Assembly (NCBI GenBank): GCA_015492355.1
Contig: WGFF01000301.1
Span: 1-8,441, forward strand
Direction of reading: 5' to 3'
From: Deltaproteobacteria bacterium
GTDB lineage: Bacteria > Desulfobacterota > GWC2-55-46 > S146-73
DNA length: 8,441 nt
The notes below the pieces were generated by a model, which searched no databases, had not been told where the DNA came from, and saw only the letters and a list, made by a program, of their open reading frames with translations. The position numbers and the translations under genes were made by a program. Of the stretch, positions 1 through 6,053 are shown one piece after another; position 1 is the first letter of the stretch, and each line of letters starts with the position of its first letter.

Positions 1-100
1 GAGAGAGCCAGGGGAAAAGACATCCCCCCCTCTTCCCAGCCTGCTTAAATAGCCCTGTAGGGAGAGGAGCCCTGTCCTTGTGGTGTGGCTGTCAGAGGTC
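1..100. other. 3' flank of the last gene; no supported gene
   Basis: This is the stretch downstream of the minus-strand subunit I gene. It has a purine/pyrimidine-biased sequence with the hexamer AGCCCT repeated directly around 51-73. I see no clear intrinsic terminator with a T-tract. On the minus strand an ATG at 23-21 follows a G-rich run and stays open for seven codons to the window edge. It could start a further gene, but the Shine-Dalgarno spacing is poor and too little is visible to call it. Confidence 0.4.
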
Positions 101-1609
101 CTATTCTGTCCTCTCCCCGCCCAGGATGGAACCGAGTGATATCACTATATAGAGCACACCTCCTATTACAGCGAGTATTCCTCCTATACCCACCATACTC
201 ATGAACATATCTATGGCAGGATCGAAGGTAAAGGAAAATGGTGCACCTGAGAAGGTTATATCGTAGTGCCTCCTTGGAACACCGAAGCTCCCCGCACTCA
301 TCATGCCTATGGCAAGGATGGCGATACCTATGCCATAGATGTAGGGCTGGAGTTTTGCCACCCCGGGCATGATGAGAGACCTCCTGAAGAGGGATGGTAT
401 GAGAAGGTAGCTCAATCCCATGAAGGCAAGGGTAGTACCTCCGACCACGGTACCATGGAAGTGCCCTGGTATGGCGAAGGTATTGTGACGGATTATATTA
501 AACTGCTCTGTTCCGAATATGACCCCTGATATACCCCCTATGAATCCAAAGAGCAGTATAGACAGTGCCACCGCTGAGAACGCCGGGTTACCCCATGGTG
601 CCTTCTTGAGCCATTCAAACAGCCCCTTGGTGTATCCCTTCTCCCTCAGTACCACTTCAACAGCCGCAGGCACTGCAAAGGCATGGACCATACTTGCAAA
701 CACTGCAAGGTGCATCATGTAGCTTGTGTTGATAACCTTGTGCCAGGGAGAGAAAACAGGATCGACCAGGAGGTGATGTTCGGATGCAACGTTTATGAAG
801 AATATGTACAGGACGAACGCAGTCCTTGAGAGTTTTTCGTTCACCGGCTTTGCCCCGGTGGTAAGGGCTGTAACCACATACCATACAGCAACCATGGCGC
901 AGACGTTAATCTGCTGGGAGGGATGTCCGAGTCCCCAGAAAACAAGCCTGTATATGGATGGATCTATGTTCTTTATCACATCGAGTGACCATAGAAATGT
1001 AGGTATCATTATTGCTGCACCATGTGCCAGGGTCAGGACAGCGATAATACACGCCGCACCCACACCGAACGTGCCCAAGGGCAGGGTCCTCTTGTAAGCC
1101 CCATCCTTCTTTGCCCTGACAACATTGTAGAAAAACAGACTGAACCCCACGAGTGCACCCACTGCAAAGAGTATAACACCGAGATAGTAGAGGGGATGTG
1201 CCTTAAGGGGCACATAGGAGGTGAACATCACATCCGCCCCGCCTGCAAGGACAACGATATTGATAATCGCCCCACCTATCAGCATCAACCCAAACCCTAC
1301 CCATCCGAGCATCGGTGCATAAGACCGCACATTCAGCATAACACTCGATGTATAGTGAACAAGTGCTATCTCAAAGAATATTATCCAGGCAAGGAGGGCA
1401 TCTATGCCGTGCAGTGTGAGGAATCTGTAATAGTTCTGCAGTGACAAAAAATGTACGCTGGGCCACCTCGTAATGGCAACGAGAAAACCCATAAGCCCGC
1501 CAACAACGAGGCAGAGTATGGCTGCTATAATGTTCCATCTTACAAGGGCTTCTGCACTCCTTTCTATCCTGAAGCCGGTAGACGAACAAACCCTAAATTC
1601 TCCATCCAT
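101..1609 (-). CDS. heme-copper oxidase-family subunit I (B-family-like, tyrosine-less; putative NO reductase), orphan copy
   Basis: Polytopic membrane catalytic subunit of the HCO superfamily, 502 residues, with about 12 hydrophobic helices expected. The ATG at 1609 is chosen because AGGAGG lies 7 nt upstream; the ATG two codons earlier is only 1 nt from it. Numbered from this start: His67 (TLHG) is a low-spin heme ligand; His229 in GHPSQQ and His278-His279 in SEHH are CuB ligands; His383 and His385 in GHFHG are the high-spin and low-spin heme ligands. The stretch GLFEWLKKAPW...NPAF and the GVPRRHYD loop resemble the ba3 (B-family) oxidase of Thermus. The CuB-crosslinked Tyr of GHPxVY is Gln233, and Glu277 precedes the His pair. 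The gene is a close paralogue of the subunit at 2264-3778, roughly 70-75% identical by eye. It sits behind a terminator with its own putative promoter and has no subunit II beside it. It is probably an isoform that shares the CuA subunit encoded upstream. O2 reduction seems unlikely; NO reduction is inferred. Confidence 0.88.
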   Translation of the reverse strand: MDGEFRVCSSTGFRIERSAEALVRWNIIAAILCLVVGGLMGFLVAITRWPSVHFLSLQNYYRFLTLHGIDALLAWIIFFEIALVHYTSSVMLNVRSYAPMLGWVGFGLMLIGGAIINIVVLAGGADVMFTSYVPLKAHPLYYLGVILFAVGALVGFSLFFYNVVRAKKDGAYKRTLPLGTFGVGAACIIAVLTLAHGAAIMIPTFLWSLDVIKNIDPSIYRLVFWGLGHPSQQINVCAMVAVWYVVTALTTGAKPVNEKLSRTAFVLYIFFINVASEHHLLVDPVFSPWHKVINTSYMMHLAVFASMVHAFAVPAAVEVVLREKGYTKGLFEWLKKAPWGNPAFSAVALSILLFGFIGGISGVIFGTEQFNIIRHNTFAIPGHFHGTVVGGTTLAFMGLSYLLIPSLFRRSLIMPGVAKLQPYIYGIGIAILAIGMMSAGSFGVPRRHYDITFSGAPFSFTFDPAIDMFMSMVGIGGILAVIGGVLYIVISLGSILGGERTE

Positions 1610-1707
1610 AGCCATCCCTCCTTTCTTCTGTTAAATAGGATTGCTCACAGAACCCGATCCATATATATAAGAAAAGCACCCCGGAGTCCTATAGATCGAA
1701 CCTACAC

Positions 1708-1724
1708 ATTGTACATAAAACAAT
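1708..1724 (-). promoter_or_regulatory. inverted repeat overlapping the putative -10 of the orphan subunit I gene
   Basis: ATTGT-N7-ACAAT, a 17-base hyphenated palindrome. It starts inside the putative -10 element and covers the expected transcription start, a typical repressor operator position. The core TACATA-A-AAAC resembles the inverted repeat at 6646-6661 in the leader of the main operon. No regulator is identified. Confidence 0.3.
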
Positions 1725-1750
1725 ATGCCTCTGAATATGACTTTTCTCAA
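1722..1750 (-). promoter_or_regulatory. putative sigma-70 promoter for the orphan subunit I gene
   Basis: Minus strand TTGAGA (1750-1745), a 17-nt spacer, then CATATT (1727-1722). It lies downstream of the terminator that ends the main operon and about 110 nt upstream of the start codon, so it would give the third subunit I independent expression. The elements are imperfect; another AT-rich site (TATATATA near 1662-1669) is possible. Confidence 0.4.
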
Positions 1751-1851
1751 GGTTTCAGCCCTGTGATATCAAAGGATTTTAAGGGCTCTACCCAGAGGAC
1801 TTCCACGATGGAATCCCTATCATGAAAAGGCAGGCAGTGCCCAGAACGCCT

Positions 1852-1890
1852 GTAAAACAAAGAGGGCTACACCTCCCTGTGTAGCCCTCT
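1852..1890 (-). terminator. intrinsic terminator ending the two-module operon
   Basis: A perfect 12-bp stem (AGAGGGCTACAC / GTGTAGCCCTCT, 1861-1890) with a 6-nt loop. On the minus strand it is followed at once by TTGTTTTA (1860-1853). It lies 43 nt after the stop of the 31-codon gene. It separates module 2 from the orphan subunit I gene, although partial read-through cannot be excluded. Confidence 0.88.
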
Positions 1891-1932
1891 GTAAAGTCTT
1901 TTACATCACCCTGTTACCACCTTTTATCCCGT

Positions 1933-2028
1933 TCATGTCCACGCCATAACACTTATAATGAGTACGGCGTAGGCTGTGAGCACACCGATAAGGAGTTGAA
2001 TGTTCAGTCTGCTGCCCCCTTCTTCCAT
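1933..2028 (-). CDS. 31-residue single-helix membrane peptide, putative small oxidase subunit
   Basis: A tiny gene preceded by AAGGAGGTGGGTTGAG, with AGGAGG 9 nt before the ATG. The peptide starts MEEGGSRLN, followed by one hydrophobic helix (about residues 10-29, ending SVMAWT). It is the last gene before the operon terminator and lies 61 nt after the 44-codon gene. Size and position match the tiny one-helix subunits that stabilise HCO complexes, such as subunit IIa of ba3 oxidases or CcoQ of cbb3, but I see no specific sequence family. Good ribosome site, acidic N-terminus, clean helix and position before the terminator argue for a real gene. Function is inferred from context only. Confidence 0.6.
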   Translation of the reverse strand: MEEGGSRLNIQLLIGVLTAYAVLIISVMAWT

Positions 2029-2089
2029 CTCAACCCACCTCCTTGAATTTCGTCAAAATGATACAGGCTTTGAAAAGGGTTTTAGAGCC

Positions 2090-2224
2090 CTATTCAACCG
2101 CCCATATCTCCAGAAGCCATTTAAGATGAGCAAACCATATTATCACGAAGAGAATCAGGAATATGAACGACAGCACAAGCACACCCGGTGCCTCTATTAT
2201 GTCACCATGTTTTTCATCAGCCAT
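2090..2224 (-). CDS. 44-residue single-helix membrane peptide, putative small oxidase subunit
   Basis: The start codon ATG at 2224 follows AAAGGAGGT at good spacing (9 nt). An out-of-frame ATG just after the ribosome site would give only about 11 codons. The protein has a charged N-terminus beginning MADEKHGD, then one long hydrophobic helix (about residues 14-33), then an amphipathic tail ending EIWAVE. It follows the module 2 subunit I by 39 nt. Its first residues match the 57-residue protein of module 1 (M-A/T-DEKH), so each catalytic subunit appears to have its own related small subunit. It probably sits in the membrane with its N-terminus in the cytoplasm. No known family is recognised. 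Confidence 0.68.
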   Translation of the reverse strand: MADEKHGDIIEAPGVLVLSFIFLILFVIIWFAHLKWLLEIWAVE

Positions 2225-2263
2225 TTCAACATACCTCCTTTCAATTTTTTAGACCCTCGTTCC

Positions 2264-3778
2264 TCAGGAGGCTAACCTCTTTCCGTACATAATCGAGCCC
2301 ATTGCAACCAGTATGAACATCACACCACCTATTGCAGCGAGTATTCCTCCTATACCTACCATGCTCATGAACATATCTATGGCAGGGTCGAAGGTAAAGG
2401 AAAATGGTGCACCTGAGAAGGTTATATCGTAGTGCCTTCTCGGAACCCCGAAGCTTCCTGCACTCATCATGCTTATGGAGAGTATTGCCACACCTATACC
2501 GTACACGTATGGCTGCCATTTAGCCATCCCCTGCATGACGAGTTCCCTCCTGAATATATAGGGGATGAGGAGATAGGTAAAGCCCATGAAGGCAAGGGTT
2601 GTACCTCCGACCACTGTGCCGTGGAAGTGCCCTGGTATGGCGAAGGTATTGTGACGGATTATGTTGTACTGCTCTGTCCCGAATATGACACCGGTGATTC
2701 CTCCAAGGAATCCAAACAGTACCATGGAGAGCGCCATAGCAGAGAAGGCAGGATTGCTCCACGGTGCCTTTTTGAGCCACTCGAAGAGTCCCCTTGTGTA
2801 TCCCTGATTCCTGAGGGCAACCTCAACCGATGCAGGCACTGCAAAGGCATGAACCATACTTGCAAACACCGCAAGGTGCATCATGTAGCTTGTGTTGATT
2901 ATCTTATGCCAGTTGGAGAATATGGGGTCAACAAGGAGATGGTGCTCGGAAGCAACGTTTATGAAGAATATGTACAGGACGAACGCAGTCCTTGAGAGTT
3001 TTTCGTTCACCGGTTTTCCACCTACTGTAAAGGCGGATATCATGTACCACACAGATACCATGGCACACACGTTTATCTGCTGGGATGGATGCCCGAGTCC
3101 CCAGAAAATGAGCCTGTAGGTACCAGGGTCGATATAGTGGATGAGACCCATGGACCAGAAGAAAACAGGTATCATTATCACAGCACCATGAGCAAGGGTA
3201 AGCACTGCTATTATACAGGCTGCCGCGAGACCGAATGAGCCCAGTGGAAGGGAGTGCTTGTACGCACCGTCCCTCTTTGCCTGGATTATGTTTGCAAAGA
3301 AATGTCCATAACAGGTAAGTGCCCCCACCGCGAAGATTATTATGCCGAGATAGTACACCGCATCCGCCTGAAGGGGTACGTATGACGTAAACATCACGTC
3401 CGCCTTTCCTGCAAAGACAACAAAGTTGACAAACACAGCCCCAACGAGCATCAATGCATAACCTGTCCAGCCAGCCCAGGGGATGACAGTCCTTGTATTC
3501 AGAAGGACTGCGGATGTGAAATACACAAGCCCTATCTCAAAGAATATGATCCACAGAAGAAGGGCATCTATGCCGTGCAGTGTGAGATAGCGGTAGTAGT
3601 TCTGAAGGGAAAGATAATGTACGCTTGGCCATCTTGTAAGTGCTATGAGGAAGCCCATCAAACCGCCGAGGGCAAGAAAGAGAATGGCGGTAACCGTATT
3701 CCACTTTATGAGATCTTCTGTGGGCTTGTGTATCTTCAACCCTGTAAACGAACAAATTCTATAATCCTCAGCTGCCAT
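2264..3778 (-). CDS. heme-copper oxidase-family subunit I (B-family-like, tyrosine-less; putative CuA-type NO reductase), module 2
   Basis: Membrane catalytic subunit of 504 residues with the low-spin heme, high-spin heme and CuB site. Start supported by GGAGGTGA 7 nt upstream. Ligands seen: His68 (TLHG), His230 (GHPSQQ), His279-His280 (SEHH), His384 and His386 (GHFHG), plus His376 in the conserved HNT segment before them. GLFEWLKKAPWSNPAF and GVPRRHYD place it near B-family (ba3) enzymes. At the position of the Tyr cross-linked to CuB in ba3 stands Gln234, and Glu278 is next to the CuB histidines. The Glu in the PASVE segment after the His pair falls where A-family enzymes have the K-channel Lys, as it does in ba3. 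It lies 12 nt after the CuA subunit at 3791-4315, its obvious partner, and is followed by two one-helix peptides. I infer electron flow from a periplasmic donor through CuA to heme to heme/CuB. Substrate NO is favoured over O2 because the tyrosine is missing. A low-activity oxidase or an O2/NO sensor role remains possible. Confidence 0.9.
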   Translation of the reverse strand: MAAEDYRICSFTGLKIHKPTEDLIKWNTVTAILFLALGGLMGFLIALTRWPSVHYLSLQNYYRYLTLHGIDALLLWIIFFEIGLVYFTSAVLLNTRTVIPWAGWTGYALMLVGAVFVNFVVFAGKADVMFTSYVPLQADAVYYLGIIIFAVGALTCYGHFFANIIQAKRDGAYKHSLPLGSFGLAAACIIAVLTLAHGAVIMIPVFFWSMGLIHYIDPGTYRLIFWGLGHPSQQINVCAMVSVWYMISAFTVGGKPVNEKLSRTAFVLYIFFINVASEHHLLVDPIFSNWHKIINTSYMMHLAVFASMVHAFAVPASVEVALRNQGYTRGLFEWLKKAPWSNPAFSAMALSMVLFGFLGGITGVIFGTEQYNIIRHNTFAIPGHFHGTVVGGTTLAFMGFTYLLIPYIFRRELVMQGMAKWQPYVYGIGVAILSISMMSAGSFGVPRRHYDITFSGAPFSFTFDPAIDMFMSMVGIGGILAAIGGVMFILVAMGSIMYGKRLAS

Positions 3779-3790
3779 TAGCTCACCTCC

Positions 3791-4315
3791 CTACTTCACG
3801 TATAGTTTGCCCACCATCATATGATGACCCATTCCGCAGAACTCATTGCACACGATATAGTACTCTCCTTCAGTGGTTGGCGTGAGGGTCAGCACATAGT
3901 CATAGTTTGGCAGTACCATGAAGTTCATGTTGATGGGCAGTATGGAGAAACCATGCTGGATATCCATGGAAGAAAGGTGTATCTTGTAGGTCTTTCCCTT
4001 TTCGAGTTCAACCACAGGATACCACTGCCACATGCTCGCCCTTATGAACACCGGCTCGTCAGGATCAGGATGAACAACGGGCATACCGTTCTCCTCTCCC
4101 ACCTTGTACTTCTCTATCATCGCCTCCACGAGCTTGTCGAACTCCTCTGGACTCACCCTGTATGTCTCATAGGGCGGGTTCTGTGACCCTGCAAAGTGAT
4201 ACACCGGCATGAACACGAAGGATGTGAACATCCACAGAAGCGAGACCGCAACCCATATCTTCTCATCCCTGGTATACGGCTTCCACCATATTCTTTCGGG
4301 TTCTTTTATAGCCAT
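3791..4315 (-). CDS. cytochrome c oxidase-type subunit II with CuA site, module 2
   Basis: Electron-entry subunit of 174 residues. The N-terminus is cytoplasmic and charged, one transmembrane helix spans about residues 20-37, and the rest is a periplasmic cupredoxin domain. All CuA ligands are present: His121 (IQHGF), Cys156, Glu158 (backbone carbonyl ligand), Cys160, His164 and Met167 in CNEFCGMGHHMM. The aromatic patch MWQWYP (95-100) corresponds to the segment that passes electrons to CuA in oxidases. A single anchoring helix and short length fit the B-family subunit II plan. No heme c CXXCH motif is present, so the donor should be a separate soluble protein. Start chosen by GGAGG 7 nt before ATG. 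It sits between the 57-residue protein (15 nt upstream) and its subunit I (12 nt downstream) and is very likely translated from the same message. Confidence 0.93.
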   Translation of the reverse strand: MAIKEPERIWWKPYTRDEKIWVAVSLLWMFTSFVFMPVYHFAGSQNPPYETYRVSPEEFDKLVEAMIEKYKVGEENGMPVVHPDPDEPVFIRASMWQWYPVVELEKGKTYKIHLSSMDIQHGFSILPINMNFMVLPNYDYVLTLTPTTEGEYYIVCNEFCGMGHHMMVGKLYVK

Positions 4316-4330
4316 CTTCTCACCTCCCTG

Positions 4331-4504
4331 CTACGGTGCTATCGGCAGCTGGGGTATCTGGACTATCTCCATCAGCCCCCAGACCGTATAGACCAGTGTT
4401 GGAATCGCTATGCCAAAGAAAAAGAGGAGAAATATGTTGTCATAAAAGAGCTGCCACGCAGGTATTGGCTCCTCTTCACTCTCTCTGTGTTTTTCATCTG
4501 TCAT
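4331..4504 (-). CDS. 57-residue single-helix membrane protein, putative small oxidase subunit, module 1
   Basis: A short gene preceded by AAAGGAGGAAAAGGGGCC (AGGAGG about 10 nt from ATG). The product begins MTDEKHRESEEE, a strongly charged cytoplasmic-type head. A P-x-P-A-W-Q-LF-Y-D-N turn then leads into one hydrophobic helix (about residues 22-45) and a short proline-rich tail ending PQLPIAP. It lies 89 nt after the module 1 subunit I and 15 nt before the module 2 CuA gene, so it joins the two modules. The M-x-DEKH start is shared with the 44-residue protein after the module 2 subunit I. I infer an accessory or assembly subunit of the complex. It matches no family I can name. An alternative is a leftover N-terminal fragment of a larger subunit, but the intact ribosome site and clean helix speak against that. 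Confidence 0.68.
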   Translation of the reverse strand: MTDEKHRESEEEPIPAWQLFYDNIFLLFFFGIAIPTLVYTVWGLMEIVQIPQLPIAP

Positions 4505-4537
4505 GGCCCCTTTTCCTCCTTTCGTAGTTTTAAGGAC

Positions 4538-4585
4538 CTATATGTTAAACAGCATTTTCTCCCAGGGGTAAATGACCTTTATCAT
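4538..4585 (-). CDS. possible 15-codon mini-ORF after the module 1 subunit I
   Basis: ATG at 4585 follows TAGGAGTCAAG, in which the stop codon of the upstream subunit I overlaps an AGGAG ribosome site. The same stop/Shine-Dalgarno overlap occurs between the two genes upstream. The encoded peptide (MIKVIYPWEKMLFNI) has a Pro-Trp-x-x-hydrophobic-Phe-x-Asn pattern loosely like the PAWQLFYDN segment of the 57-residue protein that follows. It is too short to form a full helix across a membrane. It could be a translated micro-peptide, a coupling ORF that brings ribosomes to the next gene, or chance. Confidence 0.22.
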   Translation of the reverse strand: MIKVIYPWEKMLFNI

Positions 4586-4593
4586 CTTGACTC

Positions 4594-6042
4594 CTATCCT
4601 CTCAGAGGTTTCACGCTCTGGAGTCTCGTAAGGTAGCGTGCTATCGCTATGAGCAATCCGAATACAACCGTCCATGCAAAGTAGACCGCTGCGGTCGAAT
4701 AGATCTCTGTACCCGGCATCTGTACCGCATACCGTCTGGGTGTGCCCAGAACACCTGAGATCATGAACCACAGAACGAATCCGTATCCACCGACAAACCA
4801 TGTCCACAGCCCCAGCTTGTCCTCAAAGGTATCCCTGCAACCACCCAGCTCCTCTGTGATGTGATATAGTCCACCCACGAATATGAACGCAGCGCCTACG
4901 AGGAGATAGGTATGGAAGTGACTGGGAACGTACATGGTATTGTGAACCGCCTGATTAAACCCTGCATCCATCACAGCCCAGAAACCACCTATTGCCCAGC
5001 CCATGAGCCCGAGGTACATGTAGAGGGGGGCAACCTTCCACTTCATTCCAGACTTGTAGATGAGTATGAGGGTACCGGTAATGGTCACCACCGTTGCAGG
5101 GAATGCTGCCATGTACGAGCCGAATACACCGAGGAACTGGAATATAAGTGGCTGGGGGAAGTCCTGAAGCAGATGGTGCCAGTATGCAAGGGTAACCGCC
5201 ACGAAGGCTGAGTTCCATGAGATGGCAACTATCTTGTTCGACTTCCAGGGACGATTTGCGTATATGGGCATGAGTTCGTACACTATCGCTGCGCACATGT
5301 ACATTATCATGTTCATCACTATATGACCGAAGTAGTAGATGAGGTTCTTTATGAAGAGATAGTCAAGGTAGTAGCTGGGATTCGCCCAGTGGATGAGCAT
5401 GAGGGATACCACTATGAAACCGGCGACCAGCGACAGGAGCCCGCATGCAGCGGTAACCGTGGAGATGAGAACCACTGGCGGTGGTACGTTCTCTGGTTTG
5501 GCTGTCCCGGATATGAGGGTCCAGCCCATGGCATTGGAAAAACCGTACTTCTTCGATGCAGCCCTTATCACATCTATCCAGGACATGGCAAAGGCGAATA
5601 TGACGCACATAAGGGCAAGGAGCCACATACCAGGGGCAAAATCATACCATGCCCCGGCAGACTTGAACGGGAGAGGATACAGAAAGGTCCAGCCTGTACC
5701 ATAGTAGCCGAGAAGGGTAACAGCAACTATGGTTACAACAGCAGCACCGATGATACCGAAGACAACCTGCATGATGTTCATGCTCATATCGAGGTGTTTC
5801 CTCAGCGTATACCACATCACAGCCATCACACCAGCCATAAGACTCCCACCGGCACCTATGGAATGAAGGGTCATAAACTCATACAGGACATCGGGCCTCA
5901 CACTTATAAACTCTCCCTGGCTGGTTCTCATTATAACACCGAAAAACACTGTGACACCGAAGAGAACCAGGGTTATCGCTCCATAGCCGAGTGCTATACC
6001 ACTTACCCGCCTTTCATACATCGACCTGTCTGCTACATCCAT
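4594..6042 (-). CDS. heme-copper oxidase-family subunit I (divergent, tyrosine-less; putative NO reductase), module 1
   Basis: Catalytic membrane subunit of 482 residues, about 12 helices, clearly different from the other two subunit I genes in the window. Ligands seen: His60 (FMTLHSIGA) low-spin heme; His240 (YFGHIVMN), His289 and His290 (AYWHHLL) for CuB; His375 and His377 (SHFHTYLL) high- and low-spin heme; His367 in the HNTMYVPSHFH segment. GTGWTFLYPLPF (115-126) resembles the GTGWTVYPPL loop of A-family oxidases. The residue four after the first CuB His, Tyr in A- and B-family enzymes, is Asn244. The A-family K-channel Lys position (PTGxK) reads PATVV, so Val319 replaces Lys. Tyr287 lies two residues before the His pair, not at the cbb3 position six before. 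The start has GGAGGTGA overlapping the stop of the CuA gene 11 nt upstream, suggesting translational coupling with its partner. It may be an A-derived or separate NO reductase lineage; which one cannot be settled by eye. Confidence 0.9.
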   Translation of the reverse strand: MDVADRSMYERRVSGIALGYGAITLVLFGVTVFFGVIMRTSQGEFISVRPDVLYEFMTLHSIGAGGSLMAGVMAVMWYTLRKHLDMSMNIMQVVFGIIGAAVVTIVAVTLLGYYGTGWTFLYPLPFKSAGAWYDFAPGMWLLALMCVIFAFAMSWIDVIRAASKKYGFSNAMGWTLISGTAKPENVPPPVVLISTVTAACGLLSLVAGFIVVSLMLIHWANPSYYLDYLFIKNLIYYFGHIVMNMIMYMCAAIVYELMPIYANRPWKSNKIVAISWNSAFVAVTLAYWHHLLQDFPQPLIFQFLGVFGSYMAAFPATVVTITGTLILIYKSGMKWKVAPLYMYLGLMGWAIGGFWAVMDAGFNQAVHNTMYVPSHFHTYLLVGAAFIFVGGLYHITEELGGCRDTFEDKLGLWTWFVGGYGFVLWFMISGVLGTPRRYAVQMPGTEIYSTAAVYFAWTVVFGLLIAIARYLTRLQSVKPLRG

Positions 6043-6053
6043 TTTATCACCTC

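Noticed and set aside
1..23. ATG at 23 as the start of another minus-strand gene
   Set aside because: Only seven codons are visible and the G-run next to the ATG leaves no proper Shine-Dalgarno spacing.
266..1444. Plus-strand open frames opposite the orphan subunit I gene
   Set aside because: They are antisense to a clear HCO gene, lack ribosome sites and repeat opposite the paralogue (2432-2995, 2892-3119), as expected for shadows of conserved codons.
1764..1771. TGATATCA palindrome as an FNR/NnrR site
   Set aside because: It lacks the TTGAT-N4-ATCAA spacing; only one half-site is present, which is common by chance.
2264..3778. cbb3-type (CcoN) assignment for the subunit I genes
   Set aside because: The second CuB motif is not the cbb3-type GPHHLH with a Tyr six residues before, and the partners are CuA subunits, not the cytochromes c CcoO and CcoP.
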